From positions 23,036 through 87,035 of the forward strand of contig JACRJI010000006.1 in the NCBI GenBank assembly GCA_016235665.1: DNA of 64,000 bases. The letters run 5' to 3'. Under the pieces are notes generated by a model. It was not told the origin of the DNA, searched no databases, and saw only the letters and a program-made list of their open reading frames with translations. The translations under genes and the position numbers were made by a program. Shown here in pieces: positions 54,001 to 62,203 of the stretch (position 1 is the first letter of the stretch; each line of letters opens with the position of its first letter). The stretch comes from a candidate division TA06 bacterium (lineage in GTDB: Bacteria; Edwardsbacteria; AC1; EtOH8).

Positions 54001-54600
54001 ATTGCCGTGAATCTGGAGGGGCACGGACGCGAGCAGGCTTTAGGGCCGCTGGACGTAAGCCGGACGGTGGGTTGGTTCACCAGCCAGTACCCGGTGATCT
54101 TGGAAATTCCGGGAAGCGGGGACCTGGGCTATATCATAAAAAGCATCAAGGAAAGCCTGAGAAATGTTCCCAACAAGGGGATCGGCTACGGCCTGCTGAG
54201 ATACATGTCAAAGGCCAAAGCAGGCGAATACGACCTGACCCCGGAGATCAGCTTCAATTACCTGGGGCATTTTAACGATCACGGCAATAACGGCAAGTTC
54301 GGATTGTCAGAAATGCCGGCCGGGGCAATGCTGTCGCCGCGCTCGCAGCGGGATCATGCCCTCGACATCAATTGCTTGGTACTGAAGGGGCGGTTGACGG
54401 TCAAGGTAAGCTACAACCGGCAGCAGTACCGGGAGGAGACTATCGGCAGATTCCTGAAACATTTTTCCGGTAGTTTGAATTCCATTATCGGCCATTGCCT
54501 GGGGAAGGAGACCAGCGAATCCACCCCCGCCGACTACGGCGCCAAGGACCTTTCGATGGAAGAACTGGGAGATATTCTGGATATGGTGGATTCCATTTAG
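45034..54600 (+). CDS. NRPS 1: FAAL-PCP-C-A-PCP-C-A-PCP-E loading and modules 1-2
   Basis: 3188 residues. Residues 1-580 are a fatty-acyl-AMP ligase (FSSGSTSDPKG, SWMPLTHDMGLIGFHL, SSPNFGYKH, TGRAKDIIFINGQNYYP). PCP1 Ser614 (GGDSLKA). C1 HHLISDG at 794. A1 from about 1115, with YTSGSTGRPKG at 1261. PCP2 Ser1647. C2 HHIISDG at 1826. A2 with YTSGSTGRPKG at 2293. PCP3 Ser2677. Epimerase at about 2725-3150 (HHLAVDG, EGHGRE, VGWFTSQYP). My reading of the specificity residues gives DILQLGMIW for A1, a glycine code, and DTESIGGVA for A2, uncertain but with the Glu239 seen in Lys/Orn codes. It thus starts an acylated peptide: acyl-Gly-D-residue. A short helix (LSMEELGDILDMV) at the end could dock to the next protein. 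The start is one of three tandem ATGs. Confidence 0.95.
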   Translation: MMMNNSLTKILQCVSDENRKGINYITGESSESFISYNRLYRVSLSMLYCLQQRGLKAGDKLVFQIEDSQEFINVFWACQLGGIIPIPVTVGNNDEHRLKVFKISDILGSCRLIAVKTWAEKMGKFASASGLGNSWEKIKADLILLEELQTEAQPGLIAGIKPDDTAFIQFSSGSTSDPKGIILTHRNLQINIDAMIRGSKLSSSDSTLSWMPLTHDMGLIGFHLVPLAAAANQHIIPTQLFIRHPMIWMDKACKHKATILSSPNFGYKHFMSSFSPEKHKDWDLSHVRLIFNGAEPISAEISRTFLHSLAGAGLKENAMFPVYGLAEASLAVSFPPVEEELKPIQVDRGSLKVGKPVKEISSNDAVNGMTFVDLGSPVDDCNVMISDDDENALEENVLGHVLIKGGNVTKGYFNNQAATEKTINQKGWLDTGDLGYLRNGRLVITGRAKDIIFINGQNYYPHDIELIADGFESIKLGEIAVCGVFNKSAMKEEAVIFLRSKAGLDKFAPLAVKLKQHLSKKLGFEVGEVVPVKVIPKTTSGKIQRYKLGQAYGAGHYDDLLKELRDIIALQEKERRIDPPRNDGERSLHSLWRELLDREDISINDDFFALGGDSLKAVRLAAAIKQRIKKEITIDEIFENPTITSLAYLLEARPGSTYTPVPKAEIKKHYPLSAAQKRIFILSQMDPEDLSYNLPAALMIEGRLDHGLLEDCFRKLIARHQLLRASYGIIGNEPRQTIHDEVPFRLETTKVLETDVQFIIEDFVRAFDLKRAPLLRAKLLQLSDEKNLLLFDIHHLISDGTSLGILIGELSSLYQGQPLPEPDCEYTDYVSWQEERQKSDEFMASGKYWLETFRDGIPVLDLPSDNQRPAKQSHRGSRLHFTLSSEVTFRLKELARENRSTLYMTLLAAISVLLSRHSGQQDMVIGSPVAGRAHDDLKKTVGMFVNTLALRCRPEGENRFADYLEEVSRICFEAYNHQEYPFEELVEKIVRNRDLSRNPLFDVMFTLQNIELPEFDIPGLKFKPYRFERSTAQFDLTFEAREEQGGLSFTLEYNSQLFERDRIERMIGHLKNILEEVTKDPGIKLSEMEILPEAEKHRLLVEFNDTALEYDRKRTVVDHFEETTAMCPDRIALAFAGQEMSYRELNDRSNLIAGELRKAGVVRESIVGLMADRGLGMMAGLLGIMKAGGAYLPIDPVYPIDRIDYMLADSGAGWLVGDANNLGRVKYAGINVPLEGLMALTGEAANPERVSRPEDPAYIIYTSGSTGRPKGVMVEHRNLTNFILGMDDVISFNRENTILCLTTISFDIFFLESILPLTLGMKVIVAGTESQRDPLLLSRLVTENRIGLMQITPSRLQMLLADEAGAGCLKNVKCLLVGGEVLPAALLKEARKHTKADIFNMYGPTETTIWSAVKNLGGSEKVTLGRPIANTRIFITGKNRLQPIGVPGELWIGGEGVARGYANAPEMTADRFVTFPQYDALPIYRTGDLARWLPDGEIEFLGRNDNQVKVRGYRVELGEIEDRLAEYPGIKEAAVTVREDAGGNQILCGYYSALQGIQPQEIRKHMAQSLPEYMVPSHLMQMPALPQTHNGKIDRKALPDPSGQAEVDAKLPPRNPIDEGLADIWKELLGLAEIGIDDNFFWLGGHSLKATVMASTIRKKFGVEVPLIRIFEQPTIRQISDAIAQARTVAREEIPAAPERESYPLSPAQKRLYVLNQFEKDSTVYNLPAAFWVDGELDMLKLKNALLALIERHDSLRTCFEVREDQPVQIIGKNVDFEVEDIAAGADGIENAIQCFIRPFDLGKAPLMRVGLLKEGNRSLLLFDMHHIISDGESLGLIIKEISTLYRGQKSEALRLQYKDYSVWQETHISGEQVKAQEKYWLERFSEDVPLLDLPSDFTRPSVQSFEGDRVSFRLDPRLSGSIRRLARENGATLYMTLLAAYSILISRYSRQEDLVVGTPVAGRAHGGLDQLVGMFVNTLALRIKPEGGKSFGHFLNDVKACVMEATQNQDYPFDRLVEKLAIPRDVSRNPLFDAMFAMQETDDSNIEFSGIRLKPYPLKTGISQFDLTMDAVDSPSGILIILEYSSRLFGRDRIERMGDHFRNILEEVSRDPGIKLSEIDILSEAERRKLLVEYNGGSLEYDRKRTVVEQFEDRAGSQPEDKAIVFNGQEMSHGELNNRANLIAGELRGLGVTRESIVGLIADRGLGMMAGLLGILKAGGAYLPIDPEYPLERIEYILKDSGAGWLLGDDASLAKVAHEVRKVGLNELMSRSGEAANPERVSRPEDLAYIIYTSGSTGRPKGVMVEHRNLNAYVHSFLNQCGTSGRDVMLQQASITFDTSVEEIFPILLSGGRLVLASKQEVNDTARLKELITRNNVTVVSCSPLLLNELNQPPVTGCVQTYISGGDVLKYGHMSNLTERARVINGYGPTETTVAAIFYQCRGDEQGAVPIGRPIANWRAYLVDKYGKPVPIGVPGEILLGGEGVTRGYLGRPELTAEKFIQDPFTGRGRLYRSGDLARWRTDGNIEFLGRADQQLKIRGFRIEPGEIEAKLMSHPSISEAAVAALAGEDGNKYLCAYIASGQELTVMELREYLSGDLPEYMIPARFVCLDKLPVTSHGKLDRKALERLDGRMSLGSQYLAPSGEMESRLAVIWQEVLGVEQVGVNDNFFALGGDSIKAIQIMARLGRQGYGFEMAELFRAPTVRELALNCKASGIQAEQGPVTGEVPLTPIQRYFFARNFTDRHHWNQSVMLSARDVLDAALIKQAFAHLIAHHDALRMVYRFENDNVIQYNQGMEQHLFSFREADLRGVLDIRKEADEISGQIQAGLDLERGPLVSLGLFRTDQGDHLLIVIHHLAVDGVSWRILLEDLSMLYDQLLKGAAAGLPPKTVSFKTWAENLDKYAQSSMLQREKDHWQGLVKCGARQLPKDGPAGDDTQAQSAIEDFQLTADQTAKLNGPAHQAYNTEINDLLLSALALAVREWTGLDSIAVNLEGHGREQALGPLDVSRTVGWFTSQYPVILEIPGSGDLGYIIKSIKESLRNVPNKGIGYGLLRYMSKAKAGEYDLTPEISFNYLGHFNDHGNNGKFGLSEMPAGAMLSPRSQRDHALDINCLVLKGRLTVKVSYNRQQYREETIGRFLKHFSGSLNSIIGHCLGKETSESTPADYGAKDLSMEELGDILDMVDSI

Positions 54601-54616
54601 ATTAAGGAGAAAATAG

Positions 54617-57600
54617 ATGTCAAAAAAAGCCAAGGTACAAAAGATATATCCCCTGTCCCCGATGCAGGAGGGGATGCTTTTCCACCATCTGATGGACAAG
54701 CACCAGGACGATTATATCCTGCAGACCACACTGGATATAGAAGGCCAGCTCAACCGGGAACTCTTCGAAAAAAGCTTCAATCTTTTATTGGAGCGCCACG
54801 AAGTGCTGAGATCAGTTTTCATGCACGAAAAAGTGCAGAAGCCAAAGCAGGTGGTGCTGGAGAAGCGGGAGCTGAAGATAAACTATCTGGATGTTTCGGG
54901 AAGAAGCGCGGAAGAGACCGGCAATCTGGTCAAAAACACCGAGGCCGGTGACCGGGCCAGGGGCTTCGATCTGACCAAGGATGTGCTGATGCGGGTGACG
55001 GTCCTGGTCAAAAGCCCTTCTTCCTTCACCGTGATCTGGAGCTACCATCACATATTGATGGATGGCTGGTGCTTCGGGGTCATTGTCTCGGAGCTGTTGG
55101 AAACATACCGGGCGCTGGTCAAGGGGCTTTCTCCGGCCCTCTCCGCCGTACCTCCGAACGGCAGGTACCTGGAGTGGCTGGACAAGCAGGACCGGGAACA
55201 GGCGCTGGCCTATTGGAAGGATTATCTCGGCGATTACGAGAACGTAGCCTCGCTTCCACAGATCTCCTCAGTTCAGGATCAGGGCTTTGGGGAGGTCAAT
55301 CTCGTCCTGGACCGGTCCCATACGGAGATGCTTTCCGATCTGTCCCTAAAGCACGGGACCACGGTCAGCACCGTGTTTCATACGGTCTGGGGGCTGCTTT
55401 TCCAGCGATATTGCAATCTGGACGATGTGGTCTTTGGTTCGGTGGTCTCGGGCCGGCCGGCCGAGGTGGAAGGAATAGAAAAAATGGTGGGGTTGTTCAT
55501 CAACACCTTGCCGGTGCGTTTGCAGAACAGTAAAGGACTTAAATTCAGTGAAGCCTTGAGTTCTGTCGGGAGATCCATGATCGGGGCGGAAAAACACAGT
55601 TTTGTCCAGTTGTCGGAGATACAGTCTTTGACCGAGGTAAAAAACAACCTGTTCGATCATATCCTGGTTTTCGAGAATTACCCGCTGGACCGGAGCATCA
55701 AGGAACTCAACCTGGGAAAGGAGATCGGGTTCCGGATCACCGGAGTGTCGGCCCAGGAGAGAACCCATTACAAGCTGACGGTAATAGTGTTTCCCGGCCC
55801 CCTGATGACGGTCAAGCTGGTTTATGACCGTTCGGCCGTTGGCGAGGATTTCATACAAAAGATCGGTGGCCACTTGGACAAGGTGCTGGAAGCGGTGCAC
55901 GCGGACCAGGAGATGCCGGTGGATCTGGTCGATATGCTTACCGACGATGAAAAAGACAGGGTGTTGAACCTGTATAATGATACCCGGGCCGAATATCCCA
56001 GCCACATGACCATTCCGGAATTATTTGAGGAACAGGTCAAGAAAACTCCCCACCATATAGCCGTTTCGTACGAAGGACGGCATCTGACCTATCACGAGCT
56101 CAATGAAAGAGCAAACCAACTGGCCGGCAAGCTGAGGGACAAGGGGGTAAAGCCCGGCACAGTGACGGCAGTGATGCTGGACCGTTCGATCGAGATGATC
56201 GCCGGCATCCTGGCGGTGATGAAGGCCGGCGGGGCCTTCCTTCCGATCGATCCGGAATGCCCGGAGGAGCGCCTGTCTTATCTGCTGGAGGATAGCGGGG
56301 CCGACATCATCCTTTCGCTGGGGCATCTTTTCAGGAAGATACATTTCAAGGGCCAGGCCATCAATCTCGAAGACAGGGAGCTCTATTCCGGAAGCGGACT
56401 GAACCGGGCTCCGGGGTGCCGGCCCGGCGACCTGCTATACATCATCTACACCTCGGGCACCACAGGAAAACCAAAAGCGGTGATGCTGGAGCACCGGAAC
56501 ATGGTGAATCTGGTCTGCTTCCAGTATCAAAAGACCAACATCGATTTTACCGGCAATGTAATGAACTTCATCACCGTGAATTTCGATGTCTGCTATCAGG
56601 AGATATTCTCCACCCTGCTGGCCGGAGGGCGGCTTTTCGTGATCGATGACGCCAAGAAGCGCGATATCAAGAGGCTGATGAGTTTCATCGGAGAGAACAA
56701 TATCAGCGTAGTTTTTTTCCCCACCTCCTTCCTGATCTTCCTGACCGGCGAGCAGGAATACCTTGATCTGCTGCCTGGGTGCATCAGGCATATCATAACT
56801 GCCGGGGAACAGCTGATCGTCAGGGAATCATTCCGGGAATACCTTAAAAGGAACGAACTGCATCTGCACAACCATTACGGACCTTCCGAGACCCATGTGG
56901 TCTCCACTTACGTGATATCGCCCGGAGGGCCGATCCCGGAGTTGCCGCCGATCGGCTTGCCGGTAAGCAATACAAGGCTGTACATCATGAACCGCGGCCT
57001 GAAGCTTCAGCCTTCGGGAGTGGCCGGAGAACTGTACATATCCGGCGACTGCGTGGGGAGGGGATATTACGGGCGAGACGAGCTGACCAGTGAAAAATAC
57101 CTTCCTGATCCCTTCTATGAGGGCCAAACGATGTACCGCACCGGTGACATGGTACGGCGCCTGCCGGATGGGAATATAGAGTATCTGGGACGCATGGACA
57201 ACCAAGTCAAGATCCGCGGGTTCAGGATAGAACTGGGAGAGATAGAAAGCCAGCTGATGGCGCATCCGGACATCAAAGATGCGGTGGTGCTGGCCAAGAA
57301 GGATCAATTGGGCGGCAAATTCCTTTGTTCTTATGTGGTGGCGCCTAATTCCCTGCATACGGACGCGTTGAGGGAGTTTTTGGCAAAGGAACTGCCGGAT
57401 TACATGATACCCTCGTATTTTGTACATATCGAAAAAATGCCCTACCGCCCCAACGGAAAAGTCGATTGGCACCGCCTTCCAGAATGCCAGGCCAACCTGA
57501 GGGAAGAGGTGGAGTTCGTGCTTCCCGCCAATGTTACCGAACAGCGCCTGGCCGACATCTGGAAGGAGATACTTTCTGTGGGAGTGGTGGGGGTCAGGGA

Positions 57601-60600
57601 CAATTTCTTTGAACTGGGAGGACATTCCCTCAAGGCCATGTCGCTGGTATCGCGGATCAACAAGGAATTTAGCGTGGATGTCCCGATAAGGACGGTCTTT
57701 AAAATGCCTACGGTCAGGGAATTGTCAGATTACATCCGTAAAGCAAAGGAATCGATATTCACCGCGATAGAACCCATTCCGGAAAAGGAGCATTATCTTC
57801 TGTCGTCAGCCCAGACCAGGATATTTGTGCTGAACCAATTTGATAAAAGAAACACCAATTACAATATGCCGGCCCTGCTCCGGATAGACGGTGTGCTGGA
57901 CCGGGACCGGCTGGAGCAGGCCTTTGTGAAGCTGATCGCCCGGCACGAGTCGCTCCGGACCTCCTTTGAAATGATAGACGGGGTGCCGGTACAGCGGGTG
58001 CATAGGCAGTCGTCATTTGCCATCCAGTATCAAGAAGCGGAAGAAAGAGAGATCGATGGGATCGTTGATCGCTTTATAAAACCATTTGATCTGAACCTGG
58101 CTCCGCTTATCAGAGTGGGGTTGGTAAAGACGGCAGATTGCCAGCATTTTCTGCTGTACGATATGCACCACATAATATCGGACGGCATGTCGCTGAAAAT
58201 ACTCGTCAAAGACATGGCCGCGGCCTATCGGGGGGCAGAACTTCCTCCGCTCCGCTTGCAATACAGGGGTTATGCCTGCTGGCAGCAGGAAGCACTGAAA
58301 TCCCAGGAGATCAAGAAACAAGAGGAATACTGGAAAAATATCTTTGCCGGCGAGATCCCGGTGCTTGATCTGACAACCGATTTCACACGACCGGTGGTCC
58401 AAAGCTTCGAAGGCGGACAGTTGTCTTTTGAATTAGAACCTGAACTGACCTTCAAACTCAGGGAATTAGCGGCTGAGGAGGGGGCCACACTGTATATGGC
58501 GCTGCTGGCGATGTGGGCCTGGCTGCTTTCGAAGTACACGGGGCAGCACGATATTGTGATCGGATCGCCTATTGCCGGCCGCCGTCATTCCGACCTGGAG
58601 GGGATCATTGGAATGTTTGTGAACACCCTGGCCCTTAGGGTCAGGCCCGAAAGGCATATGACCTTCCGGGAGTTTCTTGGGGAAGTGAGGCAGAATATGA
58701 TCGGGGCTTATGAAAATCAGGACTGCCAGTTTGAGGAACTGGTGGAGAAACTGGGGGTACCCCGGGACCTAAGCCGCAATCCGTTGTTCGATACCATGTT
58801 CACATTGCAGAAGGACTCGGTGGATGAGGCTGCAACCGGGGGACTAAGCATCAGGCCATTACCCCTGAAAAGCGGATCGTCGAAGTTTGATCTCAGCCTG
58901 CTGGGGATAGAGAGGAATGACCGGATCATTTTTGAATTGGAATATTGTGCCAGGCTGTTCCGCCAAGATACGGTAGGAAGGATCAGGGACCATTTTCTGA
59001 ACATCATTAAGGAGGCTGCGGCCGACCCTGATGTAAAACTGTGCCAGGTCGGGATGACAAGCCAAGGGGAGAGAGAGCAGATTCTTAGTAGGTTCAATCC
59101 TGGGCCGTCCGCTCCGGCAGGGGGCTCGACTCTCGACCGGATGTTCGGGGAACAAGCCCGGCAGACCCCCGAAAACATCGCCCTGGTATGCGGGGAACGC
59201 CAAGTAACCTATGCCGAGCTGAACGGCATGGCCAGCCGGTTGGCCCGGCGGCTACTGGAAAAGGGGGCTGGGCCGGAAACCATTGTAGGGATGGTGATGG
59301 ACCGGTCAATCGGGATGATCGCCGGCATTCTGGGGATACTGAAGGCAGGCGGGGCTTATCTGCCGCTGGACCCGGAACTGCCGGAGGAACGTATTGTGAA
59401 TATCCTGGATGACGCCGGGGCCGCAATAGTTTTAACCCAGGAACATCTGGCAGCCAAGGTGAAATGCCGGTGCGAGAAGTTAATAGTGGACGAGCAGGTG
59501 TTATGCACCGGCGAATCAGATGTTGCTGGCACGGCAGCGGGGCCGCAGAACCTGGCATACGTGATCTACACTTCGGGCTCCACCGGCAAGCCAAAAGGAG
59601 TGATGGTGGAACACCGGTCGATAGCCAACACCATCGGCTGGCGCATCAAACACTACGGTTTTTCTCCGGCCGATGCCGTGCTCCAGGTCCCTTCCTATTC
59701 CTTCGACAGCTCGGTGGAAGATATATTCTGTCCGTTGCTTTCCGGGGCCAGGTTGGTGCTGATGGATCCCGGCAAAAGGCTGGATATCAGCTATCTGGAA
59801 GGCATCATAGATGCTCAGCGGATAACCCATTTTCTTATAACGCCCGGGTTGTATCAAACGCTGCTCGATGGTTTTAGGGGCCGCCCCGGCAATCTCAAGT
59901 TCGTCACCCTGGCCGGTGAACATTTTACCGAAGATCTGGTCAAAAAGCATTTTAAGAGATACCCCGGAGTCCGGCTGTTCAATGAATACGGACCAACCGA
60001 AAACAGCGTTTGCAGCACCGCCTACGAGTTCGATAAGGAGGATATCCGGATGCTTATCGGACGGCCTATTGAAAATACCAAGTGCTACGTGCTGGGGGAA
60101 GGGGACAGCCTGCAGCCAGCCGGGGTTAAAGGAGAACTATGTCTGGCCGGGAGCGGGCTGGCCCGGGGTTACCTGAACCGGCCCGAACTTACCGGACAGC
60201 GCTTCATTCCCGATCCTTTTGCCGGCGGGCTGATGTACCGGACCGGCGATCTGGCACGGTGGATGCCAGACGGCAATCTGGAGTTCCTGGGCCGGGCGGA
60301 CGGACAGGTGAAGATCAGGGGATTTAGGATAGAACTGGGCGAGATAGAGTCGCAGATGACCGCGGCTGGGGACATTTCCAAGGCATTGGTGGCGGACCGG
60401 ACCGATGAGAGGGGGAATAAATACCTCTGTGGATATTACGTATCGGAAAAGGAATTTCCGGCATTTGAGCTGAGAGAACGCCTGGCCAAGATCCTTCCGG
60501 AGTACATGGTTCCGCAGTATTTCATCAAGTTGAAGGAGATTCCCCTGACCAGCCGGGGCAAGGTTGACCGCCGGGCCCTGCCGGACCCGGTTCCTAACCA

Positions 60601-62200
60601 GGGTCAAGGGACAGAGTATTCCGGGCCCCGGAACGATCTGGAAGAAAAGATTGCCGGTATTTGGGAGGACATCTTCGGGCTGGAGCAGATAGGGATCAAC
60701 GACAATTTCTTCGCCCTGGGCGGGCATTCGCTCAAGGCCATGCAGGTCGTGAACCGAATCCGTCATGAATTGAGCCTTGAGATGGAGCTGCATCAGATAT
60801 TCCAGAATCCAACAGTGGCCGGACTGGCCAGAGTGCTACAGGAAGGGGAGTCAAAAGCCTGTCACAACATTGAGAAACTACCGCTGGCAGATTACTACCA
60901 GCTATCCTATAACCAGAAAAGACTTTGGATAATCAACCAGAGGGATCCCGGCAGCCCCGCTTACAATATGCCGGGCAGGGTCACTTTGGAACATAAGGTG
61001 GATCCGCAGCATATCCTGGCGACGATTGAAGAGCTTACCAGGCGTCATGAGGGCTTGCGTACCAGCTTTGCCACAGTCAACGAAGAGCCGGTTCAGGAGA
61101 TCAGCCAGGAAAACCGGGTGCATTTTGAGGTTGAGGACATATCGGGAAAACCAGAAAAGGAGGTTCTGCGGGAGAGGATATTCGAAAAGTTTTCATGCCA
61201 GACATTTGACCTGTCTTCGTCACCGCTGCTCAGGGTAAAACTGATAAAACTGGGTGATGAATTATATGATCTGACCTTCGTGATGCACCATATCATCAGC
61301 GACGGTTGGTCCATGGAGATATTGCAGCGCGAGTTCTATCAAATCTACGAAAGCATAAAGCAAGGCCGAGAGCACGGCCTGGAACCGCTGCCTGTTCAGT
61401 ACAAAGATTATGCCGCCTGGCATAATACAATGCTGGAGTCGGAAAAAATGCAGATGGCGCTGGAGCATTGGAGGAGCGTATTAAGCGGCAATGTTCCGGC
61501 TCTGGAATTGCCCCGGGATAACGGGCCTGCGGCAAATGGTGAAAGCGCAGGTTACCGGATGGTGCTGAAACAGGAAACAGTGCATTCCCTGAAGGAACAG
61601 GCCGGGGCCAGCAACGCCAGTCTTTTCATGGTCCTATTGACAGGATTCAACATCTGGATGTCCAAGCTCACCGGTCAGGAAAGAGTACTGATTGGAATGG
61701 CTTCATCCGGACGGGAGCACCAAAATCTTAAAAACGTCCTGGGGTTCTTCATTAACACTGTGGTTCTGAGCAATAAGATCGAAAAGGATCTGACCTTTAC
61801 AAAACTGACCGGGATGGTCAGGAATGAGACTTTAAAAGCCCTGGAATACCAGAGTTATCCCCTGGAACTGGTGGTGGATAAACTAAAAACGGGTTATCCG
61901 CAGATATCCGTCTTTCTCAACATGCTCAACCTGGGGCAGGGGGATAACGGTATTTTAGATGACACTGGAAGCTACCACCTGAAAAAAGTACAAGATACGA
62001 AATTCGAATTGGTATTCTATTTCACCGAGTATGCCAACGGAGTGGAGGTGAACTGCAACTACCAGAAAAACGTGTTCAAGCCGGAGACGATTCAGTACAT
62101 CTGCGATCAATATCAAGGGCTGCTGGATAGGATCGCCAGAGACCCGGGCAAAAAAGCACATGAATATTTTGAAATAAAAAAGAAGCTGATAAGGAAATAA
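54617..62200 (+). CDS. NRPS 2: C-A-PCP-C-A-PCP-C, modules 3-4 plus a terminal C domain
   Basis: 2527 residues; starts 17 bp after NRPS 1, with TAAGGAGA 7 bp upstream. The first C domain opens YPLSPMQEGMLFHH (HHILMDG at 144), the form that follows epimerase modules. A3 has YTSGTTGKPKA at 611 and PCP Ser1004. C has HHIISDG at 1184. A4 has YTSGSTGKPKG at 1651 and PCP Ser2038. The last C has HHIISDG at 2224, and the protein ends shortly after its C-terminal lobe with no A domain. Specificity residues: A3 DVQFIAHVV, a proline code; A4 DSELTAEVC, which I cannot assign. The final C must act with the A-PCP of NRPS 3, so module 5 is split across two proteins. Confidence 0.95.
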   Translation: MSKKAKVQKIYPLSPMQEGMLFHHLMDKHQDDYILQTTLDIEGQLNRELFEKSFNLLLERHEVLRSVFMHEKVQKPKQVVLEKRELKINYLDVSGRSAEETGNLVKNTEAGDRARGFDLTKDVLMRVTVLVKSPSSFTVIWSYHHILMDGWCFGVIVSELLETYRALVKGLSPALSAVPPNGRYLEWLDKQDREQALAYWKDYLGDYENVASLPQISSVQDQGFGEVNLVLDRSHTEMLSDLSLKHGTTVSTVFHTVWGLLFQRYCNLDDVVFGSVVSGRPAEVEGIEKMVGLFINTLPVRLQNSKGLKFSEALSSVGRSMIGAEKHSFVQLSEIQSLTEVKNNLFDHILVFENYPLDRSIKELNLGKEIGFRITGVSAQERTHYKLTVIVFPGPLMTVKLVYDRSAVGEDFIQKIGGHLDKVLEAVHADQEMPVDLVDMLTDDEKDRVLNLYNDTRAEYPSHMTIPELFEEQVKKTPHHIAVSYEGRHLTYHELNERANQLAGKLRDKGVKPGTVTAVMLDRSIEMIAGILAVMKAGGAFLPIDPECPEERLSYLLEDSGADIILSLGHLFRKIHFKGQAINLEDRELYSGSGLNRAPGCRPGDLLYIIYTSGTTGKPKAVMLEHRNMVNLVCFQYQKTNIDFTGNVMNFITVNFDVCYQEIFSTLLAGGRLFVIDDAKKRDIKRLMSFIGENNISVVFFPTSFLIFLTGEQEYLDLLPGCIRHIITAGEQLIVRESFREYLKRNELHLHNHYGPSETHVVSTYVISPGGPIPELPPIGLPVSNTRLYIMNRGLKLQPSGVAGELYISGDCVGRGYYGRDELTSEKYLPDPFYEGQTMYRTGDMVRRLPDGNIEYLGRMDNQVKIRGFRIELGEIESQLMAHPDIKDAVVLAKKDQLGGKFLCSYVVAPNSLHTDALREFLAKELPDYMIPSYFVHIEKMPYRPNGKVDWHRLPECQANLREEVEFVLPANVTEQRLADIWKEILSVGVVGVRDNFFELGGHSLKAMSLVSRINKEFSVDVPIRTVFKMPTVRELSDYIRKAKESIFTAIEPIPEKEHYLLSSAQTRIFVLNQFDKRNTNYNMPALLRIDGVLDRDRLEQAFVKLIARHESLRTSFEMIDGVPVQRVHRQSSFAIQYQEAEEREIDGIVDRFIKPFDLNLAPLIRVGLVKTADCQHFLLYDMHHIISDGMSLKILVKDMAAAYRGAELPPLRLQYRGYACWQQEALKSQEIKKQEEYWKNIFAGEIPVLDLTTDFTRPVVQSFEGGQLSFELEPELTFKLRELAAEEGATLYMALLAMWAWLLSKYTGQHDIVIGSPIAGRRHSDLEGIIGMFVNTLALRVRPERHMTFREFLGEVRQNMIGAYENQDCQFEELVEKLGVPRDLSRNPLFDTMFTLQKDSVDEAATGGLSIRPLPLKSGSSKFDLSLLGIERNDRIIFELEYCARLFRQDTVGRIRDHFLNIIKEAAADPDVKLCQVGMTSQGEREQILSRFNPGPSAPAGGSTLDRMFGEQARQTPENIALVCGERQVTYAELNGMASRLARRLLEKGAGPETIVGMVMDRSIGMIAGILGILKAGGAYLPLDPELPEERIVNILDDAGAAIVLTQEHLAAKVKCRCEKLIVDEQVLCTGESDVAGTAAGPQNLAYVIYTSGSTGKPKGVMVEHRSIANTIGWRIKHYGFSPADAVLQVPSYSFDSSVEDIFCPLLSGARLVLMDPGKRLDISYLEGIIDAQRITHFLITPGLYQTLLDGFRGRPGNLKFVTLAGEHFTEDLVKKHFKRYPGVRLFNEYGPTENSVCSTAYEFDKEDIRMLIGRPIENTKCYVLGEGDSLQPAGVKGELCLAGSGLARGYLNRPELTGQRFIPDPFAGGLMYRTGDLARWMPDGNLEFLGRADGQVKIRGFRIELGEIESQMTAAGDISKALVADRTDERGNKYLCGYYVSEKEFPAFELRERLAKILPEYMVPQYFIKLKEIPLTSRGKVDRRALPDPVPNQGQGTEYSGPRNDLEEKIAGIWEDIFGLEQIGINDNFFALGGHSLKAMQVVNRIRHELSLEMELHQIFQNPTVAGLARVLQEGESKACHNIEKLPLADYYQLSYNQKRLWIINQRDPGSPAYNMPGRVTLEHKVDPQHILATIEELTRRHEGLRTSFATVNEEPVQEISQENRVHFEVEDISGKPEKEVLRERIFEKFSCQTFDLSSSPLLRVKLIKLGDELYDLTFVMHHIISDGWSMEILQREFYQIYESIKQGREHGLEPLPVQYKDYAAWHNTMLESEKMQMALEHWRSVLSGNVPALELPRDNGPAANGESAGYRMVLKQETVHSLKEQAGASNASLFMVLLTGFNIWMSKLTGQERVLIGMASSGREHQNLKNVLGFFINTVVLSNKIEKDLTFTKLTGMVRNETLKALEYQSYPLELVVDKLKTGYPQISVFLNMLNLGQGDNGILDDTGSYHLKKVQDTKFELVFYFTEYANGVEVNCNYQKNVFKPETIQYICDQYQGLLDRIARDPGKKAHEYFEIKKKLIRK

Positions 62201-62203
62201 GAC

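Noticed and set aside
61260..62200. Terminal C domain of NRPS 2 as a cyclising release domain
   Set aside because: The gene is followed 3 bp later by an A-PCP protein, so a split elongation module explains it better than chain release.
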